Origin: an uncultured Solobacterium sp. | GTDB lineage: Bacteria; Bacillota_I; Bacilli_A; Erysipelotrichales; Erysipelotrichaceae | Direction of reading: 5' to 3' | Assembly: GCA_937910655.1 (NCBI GenBank) | Contig: CALEMV010000182.1 | Coordinates: forward strand, 1-6,906 | Length of the DNA stretch: 6,906 nt | In this document: positions 1-6,711 of the stretch, piece by piece | How the letters are laid out: every line of letters begins with the position of its first letter | How positions within the stretch are numbered: position 1 is the first letter of the stretch | The notes under the pieces: generated by a model | What the model saw: only the letters and a program-made list of their open reading frames with translations | Databases searched by the model: none | Told to the model about the DNA's origin: nothing | Program-made: the position numbers and the translations under genes

Positions 1-2
1 CT

Positions 3-1364
3 ATGCGTATTGAAAGTGATAATATTCTAGAAACGATTCATATGATCGAAGAAGATTGTCTAGATATTCGTACAGTCACAATGGGTATCTCTTTACTGGA
101 CTGTGCGGATGAAGACATCGATCGTTCGTGTGAAAAGATTTATAAAAAAATTACAACAAAAGCCAAAGATCTAGTAAAAGTCGCAAAAGATATCTCACGT
201 GAATATGGCATACCTATCATCAATCAACGAGTGTCAGTAACACCGATTGCACTATTACAGAGTGTATCTGGTGGTGATTGTGTAAAGTATGCAAAGGCAC
301 TAGATAAGGCTGGTAAAGAGATTGGGATTAATTTTATCGGTGGATATTCTGCGTTGGTACAAAAGGGAATGACACAGGGGGATCGTGAACTGATTATGTC
401 CATCCCTCAAGCATTGAAGGAGACAGATATTGTTTGTTCCAGTGTGAATATTGGTTCTACAAAAGCTGGAATTAACATGGATGCAGTAAAGGTGATGGGA
501 CAGATAGTCCGTGAATGTGCTGAAGTTACAAAAGATAATAATTGTTTTGGTGCAGCAAAACTTGTTGTATTCTGCAATGCAGTTGAAGATAATCCATTTA
601 TGGCAGGTGCCTTCCATGGTGTATCTGAACCAGATTGTGTCATCAATGTTGGTGTATCAGGACCTGGTGTTGTACGAGCTGCTTTACAAAAATTAGGAGA
701 ACATGCGAGCATGGATGAAGTTGCGGCTTGCATCAAGCAAACTGCATTTAAGATTACACGTATGGGACAATTAGTAGGTCGTGAAGCTTCACAACGTTTA
801 AATGTTCCATTTGGCATTGTTGATTTATCACTAGCCCCAACACCTGCAGTAGGTGACTCTGTTGCACAAATCTTAGAAGAAATTGGTTTGGAAGTTTGTG
901 GTGGACCAGGTACAACTGCAGCACTTGCAATGTTAAATGATGCAGTGAAAAAGGGTGGCGTTATGGCATCCTCAAGTGTAGGTGGATTATCTGGAGCGTT
1001 TATTCCTGTATCAGAAGATGCTGGAATGATTTCAGCAGCAGAGCAGGGTATCCTAACAATCGAAAAGTTAGAAGCGATGACGGCAGTATGTTCCGTTGGC
1101 TTAGATATGATTATTGTGCCTGGTGATACGACAGCAGAGACACTATCTGCTATAATTGCAGATGAGGCTGCTATCGGTATGATCAACAATAAGACAACCG
1201 CATGCAGATTAATACCGGCAATTGGTATGGATGCAGGGGATAAATTGGTATTTGGAGGTCTTTTAGGAGAAGGCCCAATTATGCCAGTTAAGATGACGAA
1301 AGCAGATAAACTAATCAATCGTGGTGGAAGAATTCCTGCCCCGATACATAGTTTGAAGAATTAA
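3..1364 (+). CDS. PFL family protein (UPF0210 / DUF711), function unknown
   Basis: This 453-residue protein matches the UPF0210/DUF711 family, called 'PFL family' for a proposed relation to pyruvate formate-lyase. No reaction is established for it. Recognisable family blocks are the N-terminal [14 protein letters not shown] segment (residues 21-34), [10 protein letters not shown] (49-58), [14 protein letters not shown] (69-82), [10 protein letters not shown] (121-130), [18 protein letters not shown] (145-162), the Gly-rich [16 protein letters not shown] (300-315), [20 protein letters not shown] (323-342) and the C-terminal [12 protein letters not shown] (440-451). Length is typical of the family. 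I see no C-terminal glycyl-radical motif of the RVSGYAV type, so glycyl-radical chemistry is not supported. There is no signal peptide or membrane segment, so it is probably cytoplasmic. The ATG at position 3 agrees with the family N-terminus, but its ribosome binding site lies outside the window. The next gene follows after 15 bases on the same strand. Confidence 0.93.
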   Translation: MRIESDNILETIHMIEEDCLDIRTVTMGISLLDCADEDIDRSCEKIYKKITTKAKDLVKVAKDISREYGIPIINQRVSVTPIALLQSVSGGDCVKYAKALDKAGKEIGINFIGGYSALVQKGMTQGDRELIMSIPQALKETDIVCSSVNIGSTKAGINMDAVKVMGQIVRECAEVTKDNNCFGAAKLVVFCNAVEDNPFMAGAFHGVSEPDCVINVGVSGPGVVRAALQKLGEHASMDEVAACIKQTAFKITRMGQLVGREASQRLNVPFGIVDLSLAPTPAVGDSVAQILEEIGLEVCGGPGTTAALAMLNDAVKKGGVMASSSVGGLSGAFIPVSEDAGMISAAEQGILTIEKLEAMTAVCSVGLDMIIVPGDTTAETLSAIIADEAAIGMINNKTTACRLIPAIGMDAGDKLVFGGLLGEGPIMPVKMTKADKLINRGGRIPAPIHSLKN

Positions 1365-1368
1365 TAGT

Positions 1369-1375
1369 GGAGGGG
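1369..1375 (+). promoter_or_regulatory. Ribosome binding site for the sigma-like/SH3 gene
   Basis: GGAGGGG lies in the 15-base gap after the stop of the PFL-family gene and ends 4 bases before the ATG at 1380. It is a strong Shine-Dalgarno match and fixes the start of the downstream gene. The gap has no room for a separate terminator and promoter, which supports co-transcription of the two genes. Confidence 0.8.
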
Positions 1376-1379
1376 AATT

Positions 1380-2756
1380 ATGTCAGAAAATCAGACAATA
1401 AAGGAATTATTAGAAAAAGCAAAGAGCCGTGATATTGAAGCCGCAAAAGAAATACTTAGACGTATTTCAGATAAGATGTACTTTATCACTAGATTATTTG
1501 TGGCAGACCATGAGCAGGCCAGAAAAGTGGAACAAGCGGGACTAAAGAAAGTATTCTCAAGCTTAAAGGAAGTAACAAATCCTGAGTGGTTTGAATGCTG
1601 GGCAGCTGAAAAGGTTCGTAAGGAAGCAATTGCACATGTATTGCCTTTAGAAGAGTCTACAACCAACAGCAATATGTATACAGAAGCTGATGAAATCCCT
1701 AATTATATGGCAGTTTTACCTGAAACAACAGAAGGTAAGAAGTACCAAGTATTAGAGATGATGGATAAACTTAGCACAGGAGCTAGAGCTGCTTTAGCAC
1801 TCCACTTATATGATGGTTTATCTGTTGAAGAAAGTGCAAAGCTCTTAATGAGTACTCCACAGTCTGTGATGAGCTGGTTAACAGAAGCCAAGGATACACT
1901 AATGAGCAGTGGATTCAATTTAGGAACACTCATCGTACTAATGGATAAGCTAAATCCAGTATCAGACCGTGCAATGGTTCTTAAGATGCAAGATGACCTT
2001 GCACTACAATCAGTAGAGGACGATATACTCAGTGGGGTATTCTCACAACCAGAAGAAACAGTTACACCAGTAGAGACACCATCTCTTCCAACAGAAGAGA
2101 GTAAAGAAGTAGTATTCCCAGATTTACCATCCACATCAGGCTCTGATGAAAATACAATGCAGATACCAACAGTATCTGATGAAATTGAGGATACATTATC
2201 ACTACCAACAGTAAAGGAAGAACCAACACCAATTTCTCATGAACAAGAAATTCGTTCTTCCGCAACACAAGTCATCAAGAAAGAATTATTTGATGAAAAT
2301 GATGAAGCGGTAGAAGACCTTGAGGAAGAGGAGTCTAAGGGTGGAAGTTTCTTCGTAAAATTCTTGATTGTGATTCTAACATTAATGTTATTAGCAGGGC
2401 TTGGTTGGATTGTATTTGATTCAATGGGTGGAAAGTTTGATTTTAAGTCACTTTTTGGCTCAAAGAATAATACGACAAGCGTGGTTGTAAACTCCGATGC
2501 GACACCAGAACCTACTGCTACACCAGCAACTCCAGAACCTACTCCAGAAACATTAGGAGAAGTTGAAGTTGTTATTGACTCCTTGAATATCCGTGGTGGT
2601 GCAGGTACAAACTTTGATGTAGTTGGTTCAGCACAGCGTGGAGAGAAGTTTACAGTTCTCTCAATTGAAAAGACAAGTGATTATACTTGGTATCAAATTG
2701 GTGAAAACAAGTGGCTTGCAGATAAGAACAATCAGTTCTTAACATATCGTAAATAG
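1380..2756 (+). CDS. ECF-sigma-like protein with transmembrane segment and C-terminal SH3b domain
   Basis: A 458-residue protein with unusual architecture. Residues about 7-80 resemble ECF sigma region 2 in helix pattern, but the usual acidic D-x-x-Q-E-type core looks degraded. Residues about 128-175 (DKLSTGARAALALHLYDGLS onward, then SAKLLMSTPQSVMSWLTEAK) resemble the sigma region 4 helix-turn-helix. Residues about 220-322 form an acidic, Pro/Thr/Ser-rich linker with degenerate LPT/IPT units, ending in an EEEE run. A single hydrophobic segment spans 324-346. A Thr/Pro/Glu linker (about 370-391, encoded with the direct repeat CCAGAACCTACT at 2505 and 2532) leads to an SH3b domain at 392-458 with the LNIRGGAGTNFDVVG signature and W-containing strands. 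By domain logic the N-terminus is cytoplasmic and the SH3b domain extracellular, possibly touching peptidoglycan. However, lysines 352, 356 and 362 just after the membrane segment weaken the charge argument for that topology. The likely role, envelope sensing or membrane-tethered transcription control, is inferred. Start set by GGAGGGG at 1369-1375. Confidence 0.85.
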   Translation: MSENQTIKELLEKAKSRDIEAAKEILRRISDKMYFITRLFVADHEQARKVEQAGLKKVFSSLKEVTNPEWFECWAAEKVRKEAIAHVLPLEESTTNSNMYTEADEIPNYMAVLPETTEGKKYQVLEMMDKLSTGARAALALHLYDGLSVEESAKLLMSTPQSVMSWLTEAKDTLMSSGFNLGTLIVLMDKLNPVSDRAMVLKMQDDLALQSVEDDILSGVFSQPEETVTPVETPSLPTEESKEVVFPDLPSTSGSDENTMQIPTVSDEIEDTLSLPTVKEEPTPISHEQEIRSSATQVIKKELFDENDEAVEDLEEEESKGGSFFVKFLIVILTLMLLAGLGWIVFDSMGGKFDFKSLFGSKNNTTSVVVNSDATPEPTATPATPEPTPETLGEVEVVIDSLNIRGGAGTNFDVVGSAQRGEKFTVLSIEKTSDYTWYQIGENKWLADKNNQFLTYRK

Positions 2757-2757
2757 T

Positions 2758-2781
2758 AAAAGAGACCGAAAGGTCTCTTTT
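2758..2781. terminator. Bidirectional intrinsic terminator between convergent genes
   Basis: AAAAGAGACC, loop GAAA, then GGTCTCTTTT form a perfect 10-bp inverted repeat with a tetraloop. The stem ends in A/T runs, so both strands give a GC-containing hairpin followed by a U-tract. It begins one base after the sigma-like/SH3 stop codon and ends 7 bases before the SNF2 stop codon. It therefore probably terminates both convergent transcripts. Confidence 0.88.
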
Positions 2782-2788
2782 GCTTGGT

Positions 2789-5700
2789 TTAAAGTAGTTC
2801 TAATAAATCTTGTCTGGATAGTGTAGCACTAGATACACCTTCACCAGATAGAATACGGTCAGCTAGATTGGACTTTTCTTTTTGAAGTTGAATGATTCGC
2901 TCTTCAATTGTATCCTTGATGATTAAACGGAAGACGTTTACTACATTCGTTTGGCCAATACGATGTGCACGGTCACTTGCTTGATTCTCCACAGCAGTAT
3001 TCCACCAAGGGTCATAATGAATAACGATATCCGCTGCTGTAAGATTTAAACCAGTACCACCAGCTTTTAATGAGATACAGAAGATGGGAACATCATCTTT
3101 CTGGAAGGATTCTACCATTTCAGCACGCTCTTTCTGTGGGGTAGAACCGACGAGCTTATGATAACGAATGCCTTTCTTATCAAACTCTTGCGTTAGGGTA
3201 TCTAGCATAGAAGTGAATTGGGAGAAGAGTAGAATCTTATGTCCTTCTTCAATTGCGTTTTCTACGATATCTAAACAGAGTTCTTTCTTAGCAGAGTTAC
3301 CTTTGTAGTTATCGTAAATTAAGTGCGGATCACAACATAATTGACGTAAGCGTGTTAACTCAGCTAAGACTGCAATCTTGTTCTCCTTGAATTCTTCATC
3401 ACTCTGTTTCTGCAACATCAACTTAAGGCGCTGAACACGAGCTTCATAGAGATTTTTTTGCTCATCTTCAAGCTGACCAAAATATACATCTTCAATTTTG
3501 TCTGGTAAATCGTGCAATACATCCTTTTTACGTCTACGTAGGATAAATGGTGTTACCATCTTTTGCAGTTCTGCTTCTAAGAACTCATCTTGGTCACGTA
3601 CAATAGGAAGTTCATAATTTGTGCGGAACTTCTGATAAGAACCAAAGAATCCAGGAAGGATGAAATCAAAGATAGACCAAAGTTCACTTAATCTATTTTC
3701 AATAGGGGTACCTGTTAAGCTGATACGGAAGCGACTATTGATTGCCTTTACGGATTGTGCAGCTAATGTAGATGCATTTTTGATATATTGCGCTTCATCA
3801 ATTACCTGACAAGAGAATTCCATTGTACGATACACATCAATATCGCGTTTTAAAGCATCATATGATGTAATTAGGATATCATTTTCCAGGGAAGTACGGA
3901 TTAACTCCTTACGGATATTGGCAAAGCCTGAAATCATTGTATAGTGCATATTTGGCGTGAATTTATTGATTTCATTGGCCCAGTTATACACAAGAGAAGA
4001 TGGACATACAATGAGCGCACGTTTGCGGTCCTTCCAAGCTGCGAGTAAAGAAATAATTTGGATAGATTTACCTAGACCCATTTCATCTGCTAGTAGGCCA
4101 CCTAGATGATTTTCTTTGAGTGCATAGAGCCAACGGAAACCTTTTTTCTGATATGGTCGTAAAATTGGTTCAATTTCCTGGGGAATAGTGTATTCAATAT
4201 CTTCGATATCTTTCATGTTACGGATAAGATGCCTAAAGTTTTCCTCTGCTTGGATATTCAAGATAGAAGTCTCAGATAATTGATCGAGGTAAGTTGCACG
4301 GTAAGCAGGAATGTCAATTGTACCACGGGTAAACTGAGCACTACTAAGATTCATTGCGTCTTTAAAGCTTGCAAGAGCCTCAATATTCTCATCAATTTCA
4401 ACAAACTCACCACTCTTTAGACGGTAGTATTTCTTCTTTGGATCATATTTACTGAGAATCTCATTCAGTTGTTTGAGATTGATTTGATCACTCACTAGGT
4501 TGAGTTGTAATAAGTCATGATTGACGGATACACCAATCGAAAGACGTGTTTGATTATGAATCTTCAGTTTCTTGAGGGATTCCGATATGAATACATCAGC
4601 CTTCGCTTGCATTTCTAAGATGCCAAATTTAATAAAGCGATATACTTTATCGTCATCGTCTGTAAGTGCCATACGATGATTGGATGGGTCATAGGCACTA
4701 AACCAAGGTGAGAAGAAATGATCCATATTTTTTTCAAATGATAAGTCTCGATTTCCTGCATTTTCACTTGGTAAGAATACATTGTATTTACCGTGAGAAT
4801 ATATTGCGAAGAGTTCACCAGTGATTAGGTTATCTTGTGGCATATCTAGATATATCTCAAAAGTAGGGACTTCTGGGAGATATTGCGTAGGATTGAAGCC
4901 TTCTGTTTGAACAGTTAGATTCTTTTGTAAGATTGGGAACACATTTTTTGCAAAGGTTGCGATATCATCTTCCGCAATAAAAATATTTTCTGATTTACCA
5001 TTATGGAAATAATCAATTAATGTGCGGGAAGCTTGTGAGGCTCTTACGTCGCGATAAATTATCCATCGATTTTCATCAAAGAAATAGGTGTGTTTTTTGC
5101 CTGTGATATATGGTAATACGGTTGTATTAAATTGATATCCATCCTCAACTTTCTCGATAGAAGCATTCATAGATGGTTGCCCATCAACTAGAGTATACGA
5201 TTGTAAGATGCCGTAATGTTCTTTGATGTTGAATGGAAGATCCTTGATTGTATCCCAAAAGATATCGATTGCGTAGGATTTTACGGTAATTGTACGACGA
5301 GGTAAATCGGCCGCATGTATCATTCGATATCCTGGCATACTTTGATAAAGAGAATAGGATGTTTCATCATGCACATAATCAATTAAATATTGTACAAGGG
5401 GACGATATCGTGGATGAAAGGCCTGTAGTGTGTGAGTGAACTCTAAGGATTTACCATATTTTTTACTCTTTTCACCATCCATATTCTCAACAAATTCCGA
5501 AATATTCTGGATAGAATAGAGATGCTCATTTAGTAAACCAATCTTAAATCCTACTTCAAGAGTGTCAGAACGAAACTTTGGGGATATTTCAGGCTCTAGA
5601 ATGATATTTAGAGGTCTTTCTATGAAGGTGTTTGTGTGTACTTGATAACTAGATAAGAATTCTTTGAATGACTTATCAGTATGTTTTTTACGTAAAGAAG

Positions 5701-6016
5701 GTTCAGGTTGTACTTCATCTCGTTTTACATAGGCAATCAGTACAGCTGCGATATGTTTACATGGAGTATGTCGGTAATCAAAATACTCACAGTCACAGGA
5801 CATCTTTGTAATCCATTCGTTTTGGGGGCTTAACTCTATGTTAACAACATGAACACTGTAATACTCTTCACCTTGAACATTAGCTGTAATTAGTTTGTAA
5901 TGTTCATCATTTTCAGTGATTTCCATGTTAAAGACATTTGCTTCGGCATACTCCTGCATACCTCTGGCATACATTTTTTCACCTATAAAGGCACGCACAA
6001 ATTCAAGTGTTAACAT
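2789..6016 (-). CDS. SWIM zinc-finger SNF2-family DNA-dependent ATPase/helicase
   Basis: A 1075-residue cytoplasmic SNF2/RapA-like ATPase of the bacterial SWIM-SNF2 type. Such proteins translocate on or remodel protein-DNA complexes; the specific substrate here is unknown. The N-terminus carries a SWIM zinc-binding motif, C74-x-C76-x9-C86-x-H88. Residues about 136-500 fit the bacterial SNF2-associated region. The ATPase core shows RPYQ at 620-623, Walker A ADEMGLGKS at 643-651 (Lys650), Walker B DEAQ at 740-743, LTGTPIENRL at 767-776, then KILLFSQFTSML at 927-938, SLKAGGTGLNLT at 982-993 and SDRAHRIGQ at 1014-1022 with the arginine-finger candidates Arg1016 and Arg1019. All core motifs look intact. 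The chosen ATG has GGAGGGG upstream at unusually close spacing. Met15 (codon at 5972-5974) also has a weak AGGTG upstream and is a minor alternative. The gene is alone on its strand, divergent from the methyltransferase, with no restriction, methylase or phospholipase partner nearby, so a housekeeping role is more likely than a defence role. Confidence 0.95.
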   Translation of the reverse strand: MLTLEFVRAFIGEKMYARGMQEYAEANVFNMEITENDEHYKLITANVQGEEYYSVHVVNIELSPQNEWITKMSCDCEYFDYRHTPCKHIAAVLIAYVKRDEVQPEPSLRKKHTDKSFKEFLSSYQVHTNTFIERPLNIILEPEISPKFRSDTLEVGFKIGLLNEHLYSIQNISEFVENMDGEKSKKYGKSLEFTHTLQAFHPRYRPLVQYLIDYVHDETSYSLYQSMPGYRMIHAADLPRRTITVKSYAIDIFWDTIKDLPFNIKEHYGILQSYTLVDGQPSMNASIEKVEDGYQFNTTVLPYITGKKHTYFFDENRWIIYRDVRASQASRTLIDYFHNGKSENIFIAEDDIATFAKNVFPILQKNLTVQTEGFNPTQYLPEVPTFEIYLDMPQDNLITGELFAIYSHGKYNVFLPSENAGNRDLSFEKNMDHFFSPWFSAYDPSNHRMALTDDDDKVYRFIKFGILEMQAKADVFISESLKKLKIHNQTRLSIGVSVNHDLLQLNLVSDQINLKQLNEILSKYDPKKKYYRLKSGEFVEIDENIEALASFKDAMNLSSAQFTRGTIDIPAYRATYLDQLSETSILNIQAEENFRHLIRNMKDIEDIEYTIPQEIEPILRPYQKKGFRWLYALKENHLGGLLADEMGLGKSIQIISLLAAWKDRKRALIVCPSSLVYNWANEINKFTPNMHYTMISGFANIRKELIRTSLENDILITSYDALKRDIDVYRTMEFSCQVIDEAQYIKNASTLAAQSVKAINSRFRISLTGTPIENRLSELWSIFDFILPGFFGSYQKFRTNYELPIVRDQDEFLEAELQKMVTPFILRRRKKDVLHDLPDKIEDVYFGQLEDEQKNLYEARVQRLKLMLQKQSDEEFKENKIAVLAELTRLRQLCCDPHLIYDNYKGNSAKKELCLDIVENAIEEGHKILLFSQFTSMLDTLTQEFDKKGIRYHKLVGSTPQKERAEMVESFQKDDVPIFCISLKAGGTGLNLTAADIVIHYDPWWNTAVENQASDRAHRIGQTNVVNVFRLIIKDTIEERIIQLQKEKSNLADRILSGEGVSSATLSRQDLLELL

Positions 6017-6018
6017 AG

Positions 6019-6025
6019 CCCCTCC
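6019..6025 (-). promoter_or_regulatory. Ribosome binding site for the SNF2 gene
   Basis: Read on the minus strand this is GGAGGGG, followed by CT and the ATG at 6014-6016. Spacing is only 2 bases from the end of the match, or 4 if GGAGG alone pairs. That is shorter than the 4 to 6 bases at the 1380 start. The match is strong enough to support this start over the internal Met15. Confidence 0.7.
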
Positions 6026-6071
6026 ATTTCTTTATCCTTTCATTCTAACATGTACCGTATCGAAATAATAT

Positions 6072-6077
6072 ATTATA
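6072..6077 (-). promoter_or_regulatory. Candidate -10 box for the SNF2 gene
   Basis: On the minus strand this is a perfect TATAAT. It would place the transcription start near 6065 and give a leader of about 50 bases before the SNF2 ATG. At 17-base spacing the -35 position reads TCTAAC, a poor match to TTGACA, and there is no extended TG motif. The assignment rests on the -10 hexamer and its position alone. Confidence 0.4.
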
Positions 6078-6079
6078 CT
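6074..6079 (+). promoter_or_regulatory. Candidate -10 box for the methyltransferase gene
   Basis: TATACT on the plus strand lies 6 bases before the ATG at 6086. If used, transcription would begin at or next to that ATG and the mRNA would be leaderless. No good -35 is present (TGTACC at 17-base spacing). The box overlaps the opposite-strand TATAAT at 6072-6077, and an ATAATATATTAT perfect palindrome covers 6065-6076. Confidence 0.3.
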
Positions 6080-6085
6080 GTCTGT

Positions 6086-6676
6086 ATGGATGAAGTTAGA
6101 TTACAGGAAATACACGATAAAGCACGTAAGGAGCATGTGCCAATCATGTTAGATGATGGTATGGAATTCTTGCTGGAATATATACGTAGACATGAAGGGA
6201 TACGTGATATTTTGGAGATTGGAACAGCAGTTGGTTACTCCGCTATTCAAATGGCAAACTTACGTTGGGATATGACAATTGATACAGTTGAAATTAATCC
6301 TGAAATGTATCATCAAGCTGTAGATAATATCATGCATGCAGGTCTACAAGATAGAGTGCATGCATACTTACAAGATGCCTATCAATTTGAAACAAAGAAG
6401 ATATACGATTTAGTATTTATTGATGCCGCAAAATCGCAATATCGCAAGTATATGGAACACTTCTTTAAGAATGCAAGAAAGGGTACTGTATTCTTCTTTG
6501 ATAACTTGCAGTTTCATGGCATTGTTGATTGTCCTGAGTTATCACAAAATCGATCTACTGTACAAATGACACGCAAGATTTTAAAGTTCCGTGAATATCT
6601 CAAAACAGATTCTCGCTTTGAAACAACATTCCATCTTGATGTAGGAGATGGTATTGCAATTGCAGTGGTAAAATAA
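6086..6676 (+). CDS. trmR: TrmR-like (YrrM-type) tRNA 5-hydroxyuridine O-methyltransferase
   Basis: A COMT-like class I SAM-dependent methyltransferase resembling Bacillus TrmR (YrrM), which methylates 5-hydroxyuridine at tRNA wobble position 34 to 5-methoxyuridine. Numbered from the ATG at 6086 (196 residues): HVPIMLDDGMEFLL at 17-30, the SAM-binding ILEIGTAVGYSAI at 42-54, acidic Glu69 after strand 2 (TVEINPE), Asp98 in LQDAY, FIDAAKSQYRKY at 111-122, FFDN at 137-140 (Asp139/Asn140, metal side in this family) and the C-terminal DVGDGIAIAVVK. The HVPIM, DAAK-QY and VGDG-AI blocks favour TrmR over generic catechol-type enzymes. The frame also opens at ATG 6050, adding 12 residues (MYRIEIIYYTVC) that lack family resemblance and overlap promoter-like sequence. 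Neither start has a Shine-Dalgarno. I prefer 6086 but 6050 cannot be excluded. No U32-peptidase (TrhP-type) hydroxylation partner is adjacent. Confidence 0.85.
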   Translation: MDEVRLQEIHDKARKEHVPIMLDDGMEFLLEYIRRHEGIRDILEIGTAVGYSAIQMANLRWDMTIDTVEINPEMYHQAVDNIMHAGLQDRVHAYLQDAYQFETKKIYDLVFIDAAKSQYRKYMEHFFKNARKGTVFFFDNLQFHGIVDCPELSQNRSTVQMTRKILKFREYLKTDSRFETTFHLDVGDGIAIAVVK

Positions 6677-6702
6677 AAGGCTTATCCAAAATTGGGTAAG
6701 CC
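6670..6702. terminator. Hairpin terminator between trmR-like gene and convergent TPM-like gene
   Basis: GGCTTATCC (6679-6687), loop AAAATT, GGGTAAGCC (6694-6702) form a 9-bp stem with one G-U/T-G mismatch-type pair. On the minus strand the stem is followed by TTTTATTTT (6678-6670), a good U-tract that overlaps the end of the methyltransferase coding sequence. On the plus strand the tail ATTGTTGTATT is weaker. It is best read as the terminator of the minus-strand gene, and probably also serves the plus strand. Confidence 0.7.
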
Positions 6703-6711
6703 ATTGTTGTA

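Noticed and set aside
407..1318. Long minus-strand open frame (303 codons) opposite the PFL-family gene
   Set aside because: It lies fully inside a strongly family-conserved gene on the other strand. Its translation is compositionally odd (rich in Ser, Pro, Ile, Ala), matches no family I recognise, and looks like a shadow of codon bias.
3..1364. Glycyl-radical enzyme activity suggested by the 'PFL' name
   Set aside because: No glycyl-radical motif is visible near the C-terminus, and the residue blocks match UPF0210/DUF711 rather than true pyruvate formate-lyase.
1391..2268. Several shorter minus-strand frames opposite the sigma-like/SH3 gene
   Set aside because: All lie within the plus-strand gene, show no recognisable domain, and overlap each other as shadow frames do.
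2505..2543. Direct repeat CCAGAACCTACT at 2505 and 2532
   Set aside because: It encodes the Thr/Pro/Glu linker before the SH3b domain. It is low-complexity coding sequence, not a mobile-element or CRISPR repeat.
2789..6016. SNF2 ATPase as part of a phage-defence system
   Set aside because: Defence systems such as DISARM carry SNF2-type helicases, but no methylase of DNA, phospholipase D, nuclease or other partner is nearby. The SWIM-SNF2 form is widespread as a single chromosomal gene.
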